A stretch of 64,000 nucleotides of DNA from Trichobilharzia regenti (Eukaryota; Platyhelminthes; Trematoda; Strigeidida; Schistosomatidae): the NCBI GenBank assembly GCA_944472135.2, contig OX235265.1:60275112-60339111 (forward strand), read 5' to 3'. The position numbers were made by a program, and so were the translations under genes. Below the pieces are notes generated by a model. It ran no database searches and had not been told where the DNA came from. It saw only the letters and a list, made by a program, of their open reading frames with translations. Below, piece after piece: positions 10,286 to 21,411 of the stretch. Numbering within the stretch: position 1 is the first letter of the stretch; every line of letters starts with the position of its first letter.

Positions 10286-10809
10286 GTCAGTAATATATAA
10301 CATCTTGCGTTTTAGGGTAAAGGATTCGTCATTTGTTAATGATAACCTACAGTTACATCTCTGTAAACTCCGTTGACATGACTTCTTATTGAAATAAAAT
10401 AAAAACTAAGATTCCAGTTAATACCCTGCTACCTAATTGTTTTAATGTCAAACACCCATTAAAATTTAAACTTATACACTTAAACTAATCAAGTACTGAT
10501 CAGTCGTCAGGCTGATAAGCATACTGTTCTATTCTATCAATGCTTGTTGATTTTGTCCACATGTATAAAGATTGGTAACCATAGCTATATGGAATCAGTG
10601 TGAAAGTGCCGTCTAATTTTAAGTGCATCACCAGTTATCCCGTGATAGTTTCTCAGGAAGTTAGTTTCTCTCTGGTGCTGTCTTTTTCCTATGGATATAT
10701 TTGCTGACATTTAAGCACTTAGTCTATTTTCTCTTCAATTTTGTTACGAATGAAACCTATCTACTGTTCTTTCATACAGTAAACTTGCTCTTTTACCCGT
10801 TTCTTGGTT

Positions 10810-11015
10810 ATCCAGTGGTACATTAGGCTTCAGCCTCTGATGTTTCATTAACAGTGGAGTTGCCAGCTTCATACGCAATCCTTGATGTTTTCGGAGTTTA
10901 CTAGCAGCTAGCAAATTATGTGAGGTTTAGGAATCTTTTGGTTAGGAGCTGAACCCACCGCTCCCACGTGGCTGGTGAGTATCTTTGTTATTGACTCAGT
11001 GAAGTAGCTTTATCA
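10810..11015 (-). mobile_element. Diverged SINE-2 relative
   Basis: Reads in minus orientation like SINE-2: TTAGGCTTCAGCCTCTGATG and GGAGTTGCCAGCTTCATACG at the tail side, then a degenerate GGAGCTGAACCCACC B-box side near 10945. Old copy. Confidence 0.35.
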
Positions 11016-11019
11016 CTTA

Positions 11020-11590
11020 CGTTATATTGATGAACACTTCACACTCTTATCATAGATTTTAAACTGCAATCAAAAATCAAGAGAATCACATTGACCGGTG
11101 ATGTGTTAAACTAATTAATCTAAAGTTTGACAGCTTGTTTAAGTTAAGGATAACTAAAATACCCTCTTGCATCAAACACACACTTCATTGAAGGAGTATC
11201 TTTTGTTTCTACTTCAATTAATCGGAAAGATCCTTAAATTTTCACTCACACATTTTTCTAAACATTTTAATGTATCAATTTTTATGTTTCTCATAAATTT
11301 GAGAGAAAACTATCATTGCATTACATTACATTACAAGTATTTTGTATGACTGTATTACATAATTTTCCTGTGGACTACTTTTAAGTGTTATTTCCTTTAG
11401 ATTTCTAATAAAGTACATAATTATAGTGCAAGTGTACCTTTTCAGGCAAATGAGTAGAAATATATCTCAGTCCATTTTCTCAGTCTATTAGTATTTCTTC
11501 TATGCATTGAGAAATCTTGCTGATATCTTCTAGAGATAGATGAGTTTACTCAGAGGTAGCACGATATTCTGCGATGAATTCTCCGGTTTC
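11020..11590. other. No recognisable gene
   Basis: AT-rich sequence without coding or repeat structure that I can identify. Confidence 0.4.
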
Positions 11591-11597
11591 ATTAAGG

Positions 11598-12311
11598 TTT
11601 ATTATTATTTATTATTGTATCCTTTAATTTCTAGAGGAACATAGGGTTTCAGCCGCGCGTCTCCATTGCCTTCGGTTTTCTGCCAACGTTTTCACCCCGC
11701 TCCAAGTCTGCCCACATGCTTTCATCTCCTCTTCACATGACCTCCTCCATGTCACCCTCACACTGACGACAAACTCGCCGCTTACCTTTTGGGTTCCACT
11801 CGAGCAATGGCTTGTCTAGTGATGTCACTTGATGGTTTCCTCAGAGTTTGGTCAATCCACCTCCGTTTCCTCCTGCTTATTTTTTGTACAATCGGTTCCT
11901 TGTTGGTTCGCTCATTGCCAGAGATCCCTGTTGCTGATCTTTTCTGGCCGGCCATCTGATCTTGAGTAGTATTGAGCGAAGACAACTGTTGATGAAGGTC
12001 TGAAGTTTGTTTGAGATGCTCTTTATGACGCGCAGTTCAAGTTTCTGGTCCATCAGTATAGTAGCACTAAATTCCCATTGGAGTTGACAATCCCGATCTT
12101 GTTTTTGATGCTGAGTGCTGTTGACCTCCACACAGACTTGAGAGAAATGAAAGCTTGCCTTGCTTTTCCGATTCTGGCTTTGATAGTCTCGTCCTGTTTT
12201 TGTTGCTCGTCGGTGCACTGGATAATCTTTTGTTTCACTACTCTTCTCTCTTCTATTAGTTTCCAGGTGTTCGCAGTGAGCCACTGTTTGTCCTGCCTCT
12301 TCTTTCATTAA
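11598..12311 (-). mobile_element. RTE family B 3' end (degenerate)
   Basis: On the minus strand the C-terminal region of a second RTE-like family can be read in pieces: KARIGKARQAFISLKSVWRS, SISNKLQTFINSCLRSIL, IRWPAR and RRKRRWIDQTLRKPSSDITRQA. A conserved 3' block and an AATAATAAATAATAATAA-type tail follow at 11598-11625. Frameshifts separate the pieces. Other family B copies: 15690, 18387, 29375, 30915, 33695, 46750 and 51225. Confidence 0.75.
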
Positions 12312-12569
12312 AAATGTTCTTCTCTAGAGTTAAGCATTTAAGTAGAAGGCTATCTCAACGATCTTCAATGTTCCTTGTAGTCTTTTATTGATATTTTATT
12401 CAATTTGCCTACAATATGATAAAATAGGTTTCAAGTATATTTATTCTATTACATCTTCACTTACTGACGCTTATCATATTAGATAATTTCTGATTTGTTA
12501 GATCAATGTTATGCCTTGATACTGTCACTGAATTTTAATTTTCCAGGGTCTGGAAAGAATATTGCCTGA

Positions 12570-12570
12570 T

Positions 12571-12623
<53 letters not shown>
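12570..12623. repeat. (TA)n microsatellite
   Basis: About 25 TA units. A second run lies 150 bp downstream at 12768-12808. Confidence 0.95.
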
Positions 12624-12626
<3 letters not shown>

Positions 12627-12764
12627 GAAAGGAGCTGTTTTATTCTTTCCCTTGAGTTTTAATTGACTTAATAATCAAATCGATTCTCTTTTTTGAATCT
12701 GAAAAACCAAATTAATGCTTTTCTTTGTGTTTTATTTTCAATTTTCCAATTGGTGGTAAAGTAC

Positions 12765-12767
<3 letters not shown>

Positions 12768-12808
<41 letters not shown>
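12768..12808. repeat. (TA)n microsatellite
   Basis: About 20 TA units. Confidence 0.95.
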
Positions 12809-12811
<3 letters not shown>

Positions 12812-12894
12812 AAGGGTCAAATAGTAATCGTGAATAAGAAGACATCGAATGATTACCTTAGATGGTTAACAGGTGGAAGAGATGTGACTTACAA

Positions 12895-13045
12895 GCTCAA
12901 GCATTCGACTTTCAGCCAGTTAGTCTAGATGTTGGATCTCATCTTACTTGCTTCATGTGTTCAGCAAGTAGCTAGTCTCATCAGCCTTCACACACAATAA
13001 GTGTGTCTCATAGCTTGGTAAATGAGTTCTTTACTAACGGAGTAT
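12895..13045 (+). repeat. Dispersed repeat F, copy 1
   Basis: TAGTCTCATCAGCC..TCACA..ATAA.TGTG and the preceding GGATCTCATC region recur at 57770-57915, and more weakly at 55985-56115. Possibly a diverged tRNA-headed SINE; its class is not resolved. Confidence 0.4.
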
Positions 13046-13394
13046 CAGTGGAACTATTACGTCAATCAGCTGTCTTTTAAACACTGGATAGGAATTCTAT
13101 GTCTGTAGCTATAGTCTTGTGAATAATTTTCTGGTATTTGATGAAACAACGGGTTCTGGATACTAGCCAGTTTGGTAATGCCATCACAGACTGAGATCCA
13201 AGGATATCCATCTGATTTTTCTAAGATAGGATAAAACATGAATCTTAAATTCTACAGTCTTAAACGCTATTTGTCAGGTTTTCAAATAATATCAGTAAAG
13301 TCTGAATTGTATACACTTCACTGTGAAATCTCAAATATCAGATTGCCACAAATACACTTGGCTATCCATCCATGGTTAGTAATTCTCCTTTTAT

Positions 13395-13605
13395 TCCTTG
13401 ACGTTCCTGATGGAATATAGGGCTTCAAGCTTTGAAGTGTCAAGAGCAGTAGGGTAGTTTTTACTGGGTTGAGTTGTTAGCTAATCTCACACCCAACTTC
13501 CACTCTCTATAAAGCTTATCACTACTTAAGTGAGGTTAAGTGAAGAGTCGAACCAAGACCACGTGCACCGTTAGCTAATACTCTCCCATTGAACCAATGA
13601 AACGA
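13395..13605 (-). mobile_element. Diverged SINE-2 relative
   Basis: GGAATATAGGGCTTCAAGCTTT, then TGTTAGCTAATCTCACACCCAAC, then an AGTCGAACCAAGACCACGTG tRNA-like head in minus orientation. The order is that of SINE-2, with divergence throughout. Confidence 0.5.
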
Positions 13606-13654
13606 ATATTTTCTAAGAATCCTGTTTTATTTATAATTGAATTTTAGATTTTAC

Positions 13655-13835
13655 CCTTCGATTGACTGGACTGAAGTGCTCGGTCTGAGTTTGATATGTC
13701 GGCTTCTTGTGCAGATGCTTTGACGATGTTTGGGCATGTAATCAGAAATTAACTGGTGGATGGTGATCAGATGACGAGCCCAAGTAGGACGAAATGCGCA
13801 TTCTGGATTCCACTGATGGTCATCATCCACCAATT
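13655..13835 (+). mobile_element. Hammerhead-type SINE, core mutated
   Basis: It shares GACTGGACTGAAGTGCTCGGTCTGAG and GTCGGCTTCTTGTGCAGAT with 32978-33027. It then has the hammerhead-like block ATGACGAG (13771-13778), CCCAAGTAGGAC, GAAA (13791-13794), TGCGCA and ATTCTGG. GAAA, the stem and the palindromic TGCGCA are kept, but the CTGANGA box reads ATGACGA. Loss of that first C should abolish cleavage. GTGGATGGTGAT and its near-complement ATCATCCAC flank the core. Confidence 0.65.
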
Positions 13836-14494
13836 AAATTCTAATCCTGTTTTATTTTGTGTTTTACTTTCTTGATAATATAAGTATAAACACTGAGCAT
13901 TAATAAAATAAAATCAATTTTTTGCCTGTATTGTTTAAAGATTATTTAGTTTAACAAAACTGAAGGACAGTTATTTTTATTTTTTTAATGTAGAAAACAC
14001 TTGAACTTTTCCACTTGAAAATGATTTAACTTCTTCTATTAGAATTTTATGAAATGAAGTTTATCTTTAAGAAGTTATTAATATTATCATTATTATTATG
14101 AGTGGTAGTTGTAATGATTATTTTAGGAGTAATATTAGTTTCCACCGTTTTGGTTGATTAGTTGATCTCGAGAATATTGAATTATTTAGTGAGATATTTA
14201 GTGTGTAAGTGACACAGGGAGACAGGGAGAGAAGTAAGTAATTAACTGTCTATTCATATTGGTTTTTGATAACTTAAACATTAACTCTTCAGTGTACATA
14301 ATAAACATCTTAATGTGATCATTGTAAATTGACTGTGATTTGTAATGAGTGCTTCTTAATACTAATGGTATATGAATAGAGTTCATTATTAATAGAATCA
14401 ATCAGTATTGTTGTTAATATTACCAAGTAAGATGCAGTGTAGTAGCTTTCAATCATTGATACAATATTATGCTGTTGATTCTATTTTAAACTTA

Positions 14495-14645
14495 TAAAAC
14501 AGTGAGTAGACGCGTACTACTAAAGAGTCCCAAACTGAGACGAAACAGCCAACCAATACTTCCTGGTTTTCAAATGGTTCCCTGATTGATGTCATCTCGT
14601 GATCAAATCTGTAATCAATTCAATCCCTGCAAACTAAGATGTATA
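14495..14645 (+). mobile_element. SINE-1, 3' half
   Basis: GACGCGTACTACTAAAGAGTCCCAAACTGAGACGAAACAGCC through CCTGATTGATGTCATCTCGTGAT and ATCCCTGCAAACTAAGATG. The 5' tRNA-like head is absent. Confidence 0.6.
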
Positions 14646-14845
14646 ATCGATGTTAGAATCAGTATAGCCTTCGATATTTTTTGCTAATGTATATTATTTT
14701 ACGGGATTTAATGACTTTAAAGTAATAAGAGTAATAATAAAATTCCGTATTAGATAAGTTTCTTTGATAATACACACAGTGATGCAGTAATGATAACAGG
14801 ATAACGTCTGGGAGTACAGTTTACTGCTCGTAATGATATTAATAG

Positions 14846-15081
14846 CGCGTCGGTGGCATAGCAGTGAGGACGCTCTCCGACCATGCAATTGGTACGGGGT
14901 TTGATCCCCGGCCACCGACGCACTCCTTTACCTCGCTAAGCCAGAAATAATCCTGGTAAAGAGGAAAGGTTAGGCATGATGCTAGCAACCCCATCCTGTA
15001 AAATAAACACTGCTACAGAAACTTCAAGCCACTCGCTTGGAGCCCTATGTTCCACTAGGGAACGTGAAGGAAAGAAAAAAA
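14846..15081 (+). mobile_element. SINE-2 (tRNA-headed)
   Basis: GCGTCGGTGGCATAGCAGTG head, a GGTTTGATCCCCGG B-box region with one change, the TTACCTCGCTAAGCCAGAAA body and a GTTCCACTAGGGAACGTGAA end followed by an A-rich tail. I see no clear target-site duplication. Confidence 0.8.
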
Positions 15082-15689
15082 GATAATATATATTCATAAG
15101 ACTTCCCAACTTGCTTTATATAGCCTCACTTGGTCTTGTTTGTTATCACAATTTTTCAAATATCAGGGATAGGTACTGTATCATACCGATGAACAAAAAT
15201 TCGATCATTAACGTCTCTCTGTTTCCCTCCACCTAATCATATTACTTTTTAATACTTTTACCCTATTTCTCCCTAATGTGCGATTACATGCAAGTGAATG
15301 GCTGACAATGGCTGGGCTCCTTACAGCATTATTTGACTTAGTACGATTACTGAATTTAGATCTAGTTAAGTGTCAACGTTCTGTTAACCAATGTACCCAA
15401 TTAGACAAAATAATTTAATTCACTGAATACCAAATGACGACTGTGAGATCAGATACATATTGTCAAACTAAGTAGATCGGAGTGAGCTTGATTCAATTCA
15501 CAGAGCAGAAACAATTCAAAACACTCGAATCCTGGTTAACCACATTGAGCCGACTGCCAATACATCGAATCAAATTTGATGTGAAATTTCACTACAGTTT
15601 CCTTCAGAAAACAAAACTAGTCAGATCACAATACGTCATCTGCTTGACACCGTAAATATCTATCCATAGAGGGAACAACAACTCACATT

Positions 15690-16575
15690 GGTATTATTAT
15701 TAATCCCTTGGGTTCTAAGTGGAACATAGGGCTTTAACAACACATCTGTACTTTGATTTATTTTCTGCCGTCCTCTTCAGCCGTATGCACGATCGCCCAT
15801 AATCTTTCATCTCCTCCCGTCCCTAAACGATCGTCTTATTGTTACCCTAGCACTAACGACCCACTCATTGCTTCTCATTTTGATTCCACTAGGGGCATTT
15901 CTTGGCGCACGATATCATTTGATGGCCTCCTCAATGTATACCCGATCCATCTCCATTTTCTCCTACATATATGTTGATCAGTCAGCTCTTGGTTGGTTTG
16001 TTCTAGTGCAGAGCTTCTTGTAGCTAATTCTTTCTGACCAGCCAGTCGGCCATTTGATCTTCAGTATGGAGTCAGCGAAGGAGGCGGCTGTCGGCAGAAG
16101 TTTACAAACTGTTGGAAATAATTTTCCTGACTGACTACAAGTTTCTGACCCATAGAGAAGGACTGACTGACTGACTTCACATTTGTGTTGAACAGAATCC
16201 GAATCTTGATGCTGGTTGAGTAAGTGCAGAAGATTTCCAAAATGCTTTCAGGTTGATGAAGACGTATCTTGCATTTCCGATTCTGGCTGTCTGGCTTTGA
16301 CTTCTTCATCTATTCCGACTGGCAGTGGTTGAAAATAATGCTTCCTAGCCAGATAAGTGAAGGAGGCAGCAACTTCTGTTAAGTCTCTCCCGTTGATGGC
16401 AATTGGTGCTGGTTGTTGTTTATGTTGATTGGTTATCTTCATCACCTTTGTCTTCTGTATGTTCACCTGGAGTCGCTTCTTTGCTGTCTGTCTCCCTAAC
16501 ACCCAATTTGTTGGTTTTCGCTTGTAAGTCTTCACATTGGTAACTACACAACAAATAAGATCTGCTCCAGACAAA
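15690..16575 (-). mobile_element. RTE family B RT C-terminus to 3' end (degenerate)
   Basis: On the minus strand VNIQKTKVMKITNQHKQQP, INGRDLTEVAASFTYL and a KAR-type helix region are readable, then a broken C-terminal part and the GTTCCACTTAGAACCCAAGG-like 3' block near 15710. Frameshifts and stops are many. Confidence 0.7.
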
Positions 16576-16829
16576 CATAACGGTTGTACTTCGATCTGGC
16601 TACTAAACTCTACCAGGTATTATCACTGGTATCAAACTACTTGTCCCAATTAATCAGTAGTGTAGGACATTATGCACTCATAGGAATTTCCCTGATATTC
16701 AAAATAACTAAGGTTTAAACACTGTGAATAATAAACGTTATTTTCAATCATCCAATCCTGTCAATTATATAATTCATCTATTTTAACTGATTTTCGTGTT
16801 TTCTTATTTTAAAAATTCATTTCATGCAG

Positions 16830-16919
16830 AAAATGCTAATTATAATTGGAATAACAGTTGGTGTTCTGTTAATCATCTTAACGATTATACTGGCTACAGT
16901 ACTTCCAAGATTAAAATAA
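16830..16919 (+). CDS. Candidate host terminal exon with C-terminal membrane anchor
   Basis: After a T-rich tract and an acceptor (TTCATTTCATGCAG, AG at 16828-16829) an open phase-0 stretch encodes 29 residues: KM, a block of about 22 hydrophobic residues, a short PRLK end, then TAA (16917-16919). A last exon carrying only a hydrophobic tail and a few basic residues fits a tail-anchored membrane protein such as a SNARE, or the end of a type I membrane protein. The family is not identifiable from this piece. About 300 bp of AT-rich sequence follows, with T/GT-rich stretches (17200-17240) compatible with a 3' UTR and polyadenylation region. No matching upstream exon is recognised, so this could be chance. 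An internal ATG would give only the hydrophobic peptide. Confidence 0.35.
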   Translation, partial: KMLIIIGITVGVLLIILTIILATVLPRLK

Positions 16920-17701
16920 GCAAAGATTAAAGTCTATACCATGCAACCCATGCTTGCTGTCTCATTCACTCACATCTCTGGCTTATCAAACCTTTCACTG
17001 GATATAATGATGAAAACTACAATTGCTCTAACCTAAAGAATGAATGATACTATTTACAGGCTAATTAATCAACTATCAGTCAATCAATTCGTCGTCGATC
17101 GATAAATCTAATTTACTTTTATGTGAATGAAACATTATTACTTAATATTGTAAGGTTTCTTTCTGAAATATATATATATTTTTATTCCTAAATTGGTTTG
17201 TCTAGTATATTTTGTAATAAGGCATAATGTGTCCTGTGTGTTTGTTTAAATTTTAAGAAAATAATAAGTAAATTTATTTATTTATTTAAAGTATATTCAT
17301 TTGATACAAACAAACGTATATACTATTTATTGACAAGAGATTTGTTTAAATGCCGTGATCATACATGCACACTTTTGTTTGTCATGTGATCAAATTTGTC
17401 ATGTTTATCAAAACAAGCAGAAAACGAACCAAATTAATGTCCACATGTGTGGGTGTGTACACGGTAATGTATCTATGTTTACACTGAGTTACTGAATATA
17501 ATATTTACATGTATTTAGTTGTCATGTGAATTGAGAGGTCAAGGACACTGAGTTGTGTTCATCTGTAACTCTGCGTAATGGGATACATAGACTCAAAAAA
17601 GGTTTCAGAGGATTGATTGTATTCGCATAATGATTCCGTTCAGCAGATTGCATCTGAAGTGGAAAACTGCCCATATTAGTTTTCTCTTCGTCTTGATGCT
17701 T

Positions 17702-17900
17702 TTTTTTTCCTTCACGTTCCCAGTGGAACATACGGCTTCAAGCTAGTGGCTTGAAGTTTCTGTAGCAGTGTTTTATTTTTACAGGATGGGGTTGCTAGCC
17801 TCATGCCCAACCTTTCCTCCTTACCAGCATTATTTCTGGCTCAGAGAGGTAAAGGAGTGCGTCGGTGGCCGGGGATCGAACCCCGGACCATGTGCATGGT
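17702..17900 (-). mobile_element. SINE-2, 5' truncated, with 13-bp TSD
   Basis: The minus-strand SINE-2 body and B-box region (GGGGATCGAACCCCGG) are present, but the copy stops at CATGGT and lacks most of the A-box half. CGTCTTGATGCTT occurs at 17689-17701 and 17901-17913, exactly bounding the copy, so it is a target-site duplication. Internal truncation at the 5' end is typical of incomplete reverse transcription. Confidence 0.85.
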
Positions 17901-18386
17901 CGTCTTGATGCTTAGTATTAGAGAAATTTTAAATGAATGGGCGGATTATCTTCCGTAGTCTTGAATTGGCCAGTTATCGTCGATGCGCTGGGTAACAGAC
18001 GGGAATGAAATTAAAATCTAAATGGCTGCAGCGTACGAAATCATAGCCTCCAGATTACCAGCTATCCACTCCACCAGATGAGCTACGTGATGAGCCTATC
18101 ATTCGTTCACTTCAGTCATTACAGGCAATTGACAACTGTCAAAGGGGTGAGTGATACATTGGTGTCTGTTTGTCAACACACTAGCTGTTCTGATAGTAAT
18201 CGGCTTTAAACAGTAATCACATTATGACTCATCATGTGATTCATCGTATAATTTAAAACAAGCAATAAAGGTTAATAAAGCAGGATTTAATGAATTCATC
18301 AAATTTCGGTAGAACTCGTCAGCTGAATACTCTACATACACGAATATATATACTTTTGAAATTACATTGGGAGATATAAGACTGAT

Positions 18387-18630
18387 GGATTGGCCATACG
18401 CTGAGGAAACCATCAAGTGACATCACTAGACAAGCCCTCGAGTGGAACCCGAAAGGGAGGCGGCGAGTTGGTCGTCCAAGGGTGACTTGGAGGAGGTCAT
18501 GCGAGGAGGAGATGAAAGCATGTGGACAGACCTGGAGCAGGGTGAAAAAGTTGTCAGGAAACCGAAGGCAATGGAGGTGCGCAGCTGAAGCCCTATCTTC
18601 CTCTAGGAACTAAAGGATACAATAATAATA
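18387..18630 (+). mobile_element. RTE family B, 5'-truncated 3' end with TSD
   Basis: The last ~240 bp of family B, from the TGGCCATACGCTGAGGAAAC block to GGAACTAAAGGATAC and (AAT)n. The C-terminal peptide (SSDITRQA, RRVGRP, WRRSCEEEMKACG-like) is readable with small breaks. ATAAGACTGAT is at 18376-18386 and again at 18631-18641, a likely 11-bp target-site duplication. Confidence 0.8.
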
Positions 18631-18714
18631 ATAAGACTGATAAGTAAACAAACTACATTGAATTAATCATGCAGAGAGACAGGTGCGAATATTTTCCAGG
18701 TCATGTTCAAATAG

Positions 18715-19020
18715 ATAAGGGGAGAGAGAGAGTATGAGAGATCAAAATTAAGATAAATTGCATTACGCTTCAATTACATCACTTAGATAAACAATTAGTC
18801 ATTAGGGAATATAACGAGAATTGCAAACAGACTAATATCAATAGTAATAGTTTTAATAACAATAATAATAATAGTGTTGAAGTGAGTTAAGATAATCTTA
18901 CGGATAAAGCATAGATTTAAATGAATCAAGAATAATAATAATGGTAGTAATAATAACAAAAATAAGAAGAAGAAGAGGTAGAATAATAGTAATAACAAGT
19001 AGAGAATAATAAGTAAAGCG
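18715..19020. other. Low-complexity purine-rich stretch
   Basis: GAGA-type runs, then AATAATAAT, GAAGAAGAAGAGG and AGTAATAAC runs. It lies just 3' of the PLE coding frame (which is on the minus strand), so part of it may be that element's 3' UTR. Confidence 0.5.
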
Positions 19021-19022
19021 TA

Positions 19023-20459
19023 TTACCATGGTAGATTCAGAGTGACGACCATCTCCTTTTGTATACAGAGGGCTGGTTTGTAAATTCGAATTGCACAAGC
19101 CTCTGCAATTGCAAGCATCTTCTTGTTTCTTTGTTTGCTGACGATGGTGAATGACTTGACGGCGTCGATATCATGTCCGTAATCCACGAGATGTTTTGTT
19201 ATTGAGGATTTTGGGACTTTGCACTCAGCTGTTTTCAACCATTTTGGCAAATGCTCCATCATGCGAGTAGACAATCGCCTTTCCGTACGACCTATGTATT
19301 TGCTGCCACAAACACACTCAAATTGATATATGCAGTTTGAAGTGTCGAGGATTGGCGACTGGTCTTTCCCAGATTGTTGAAGCACTCGCTTGGTGGTGTT
19401 AAGGATAACAAGTTTTGCAGCATAATAAGTTCTCTTGATGGCTTTGTCAAGTCTTCGTTTCACTATTTCCTGTACGTCATCTCCTTTGAATGGCAAATTG
19501 ATATAGACAGGTTTCTTTGGAACTGTCTGAATTGTTTTGCAAGGGGTAGTTTCTTTAGAGTATTTATTAATGAACTTCTCAGGATATCCATTCTTACATA
19601 AAATATCCTTCAAAGATTTTATTTCATGTTCAAATGTACTGTCAGAACAAATTTTCCGTGCTCTATTGAACAGTGTTCTGACTAAGTTCTTTTTGTATTC
19701 GATTGGAACAAAGCTCTTGAAATGCATGTACTGTCCTGTCCATGAGGACTTTCTAAATATAGATCTTTCGATTGTGCCATCATTCATTTTGGTCAGAAGA
19801 ACGTCTAGAAATTTAATAGTATCGTTTTCCTCGTGTTCTACTGTGAAATTGAGATTTGGATGGCATGAGTTGAATTTTGTTAACATGTCTTCCGCTTTTG
19901 ATCTGCTTTCACAGACAATAAAAATGTCATCAACATATCTTAGGTATGCATTTGTTTCTTGTATATATTGCTGCAAAGTACCGGTTTCTAGGCGTGACAA
20001 GAATAAGTCTGCGAAAAGTGGTCCCAAAGGGCTTCCCATTGCGACACCATCAACTTGACGGAACAGACGCCCGTTGAATTGGAATTGGACATTTTTAGTA
20101 CATAAAAGTAGTAATTTCCTCAATTCCGATGTTGGAATGGGTATGTCTTCAGCTTCTTTACATATGAAGTCGATAGTTTCAACGACTGGCACATTTGTGA
20201 AAAGGGAGGTAACATCGAAAGAGACTAAATGCTTATCGGATACATTGAAATCTTTAATTTGATTGACAAATTGAAATGAATCAGAGACTATATGTGTTCC
20301 GAAACGTTTCAGCAAGGGCTGCAACAGTTCACATAGCCACTGTGCTAATCTGTGGTATGGTGAGTTTATCATAGAGAGTATGGGTCTTAACGGCGCTCCT
20401 GGTTTGTGTATTTTTACGCGTCCGTATCGTATAATTGGATGACTATAAAATTTCACCAA
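19023..20459 (-). CDS. Penelope-like element protein: RT plus GIY-YIG endonuclease
   Basis: An uninterrupted 478-codon frame encoding a Penelope-like retroelement polyprotein. RT part: GRVKIHKPGAPLRPILS (residues 13-29), FDVTSLFTNV with the motif A Asp (81-90), GVAMGSPLGP (138-147), and RYVDD (174-178) with the catalytic Asp pair. C-terminal GIY-YIG nuclease: CIYQF..CVCGSKYIGRTERRLSTR (376-399), SSITKHLVDYGHDID, and a conserved Glu within IAEACAIRIYKPAL (about 453). The RT of PLEs primes at DNA ends or nicks, and the GIY-YIG domain is the presumed nicking enzyme. The first codon is TTG; the frame stays open a little further upstream with no ATG before a stop. RT motifs upstream of GRVKIHK are missing, so the element is 5' truncated. 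A SINE-1 tail fragment abuts it. Intact catalytic residues and no stops suggest a recent insertion. Confidence 0.9.
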   Translation of the reverse strand: MVKFYSHPIIRYGRVKIHKPGAPLRPILSMINSPYHRLAQWLCELLQPLLKRFGTHIVSDSFQFVNQIKDFNVSDKHLVSFDVTSLFTNVPVVETIDFICKEAEDIPIPTSELRKLLLLCTKNVQFQFNGRLFRQVDGVAMGSPLGPLFADLFLSRLETGTLQQYIQETNAYLRYVDDIFIVCESRSKAEDMLTKFNSCHPNLNFTVEHEENDTIKFLDVLLTKMNDGTIERSIFRKSSWTGQYMHFKSFVPIEYKKNLVRTLFNRARKICSDSTFEHEIKSLKDILCKNGYPEKFINKYSKETTPCKTIQTVPKKPVYINLPFKGDDVQEIVKRRLDKAIKRTYYAAKLVILNTTKRVLQQSGKDQSPILDTSNCIYQFECVCGSKYIGRTERRLSTRMMEHLPKWLKTAECKVPKSSITKHLVDYGHDIDAVKSFTIVSKQRNKKMLAIAEACAIRIYKPALCIQKEMVVTLNLPW

Positions 20460-20495
20460 ATCTTTCTCACCTTGGTCTGAGTCAGATCTATTTCT

Positions 20496-20556
20496 GCGAT
20501 TGGTTTGTAAGGATCAGTTTCGTTTTTACAAGTTGATCACGGATTGATATTAAATC
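20496..20556 (-). mobile_element. SINE-1 tail fragment at the PLE 5' edge
   Basis: TTGGTTTGTAAGGATCAGTT ... ACAAGTTGATCACGGATTGATAT matches the minus-strand SINE-1 tail at 44162 and 54626. It marks the junction where the PLE coding sequence is cut off. Confidence 0.6.
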
Positions 20557-21370
20557 GCCAGCCAATCAGAATATTTGTTTTTCTGCCACCTTAGCCGAAT
20601 CGCCTACCAATCAGAACAATATATTTCTACTTCCATGGGTCGACTTTAATAGAGTAAAAGATCATATAAATATAACGTGTTTTTCCCAATAAAATCGTGT
20701 CCTAACAGTCATACACGCCAGTCTTCGTCTTATGATATTTACGTGGCTCAGTGAAGCGGAAGGTATCACTGACGACGGATAACTGTAGTTAACATGTCGG
20801 TTGAACTATCCATTGCGTCCTTATTATTATACCCACACCTAAGTTCACTCAGTAATATCAACTGTCAAAGAGGCCATATCATATTTTAGCAACAGGCTCA
20901 TAACATGTTTGTCTAGGCTTTGCTTGTCAACTGGAATCATACTGTTATACTCACACTATTTAAATTAGCCTTAAATCAATAATATAGGGGCAATCATAAA
21001 ACCAGAAGACACAAAATAATTCTTATTCCACTGTCAGAAAATCTTAGCTTGGGTTTAGTATTGAGTAATGCGCGAAGGTAGTAGTTGATGAAAGTCTACA
21101 ATAGCTTGTTGGAAATGCTTTCGGTGACGTCCGTCTCAAGTCCCTGGAGCATACAGAAACACTGACTATATATCGGTGTTAAAATTTCGGATCTTCAAAT
21201 TAATTTACAGCAATGAGAACACTTACCTTGCCGTTTTAGTCCTGTTCAGCTTCGATATCTTCAACCGTGTCACCAGTAGGTGCCTAGGTAAGTTAGTGAA
21301 AGAGACGACTCCCTTTAACTTTCTCGAATTGATGGTGACTGGTGTTTTTTATTATTGATATGGTGTCTTT
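20557..21370. other. No recognisable gene
   Basis: AT-rich sequence with no recognisable coding or repeat structure. Confidence 0.4.
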
Positions 21371-21377
21371 ATCATCT

Positions 21378-21378
21378 A

Positions 21379-21409
<31 letters not shown>

Positions 21410-21411
21410 GT
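21378..21411. repeat. (AAT)n microsatellite
   Basis: About ten AAT units, possibly the tail of a decayed retroposon. Confidence 0.9.

Noticed and set aside
18795..18998. Leucine-rich minus-strand peptides at 18795-19098
   Set aside because: Translation of GAA/AAT-type low-complexity DNA next to the PLE end.
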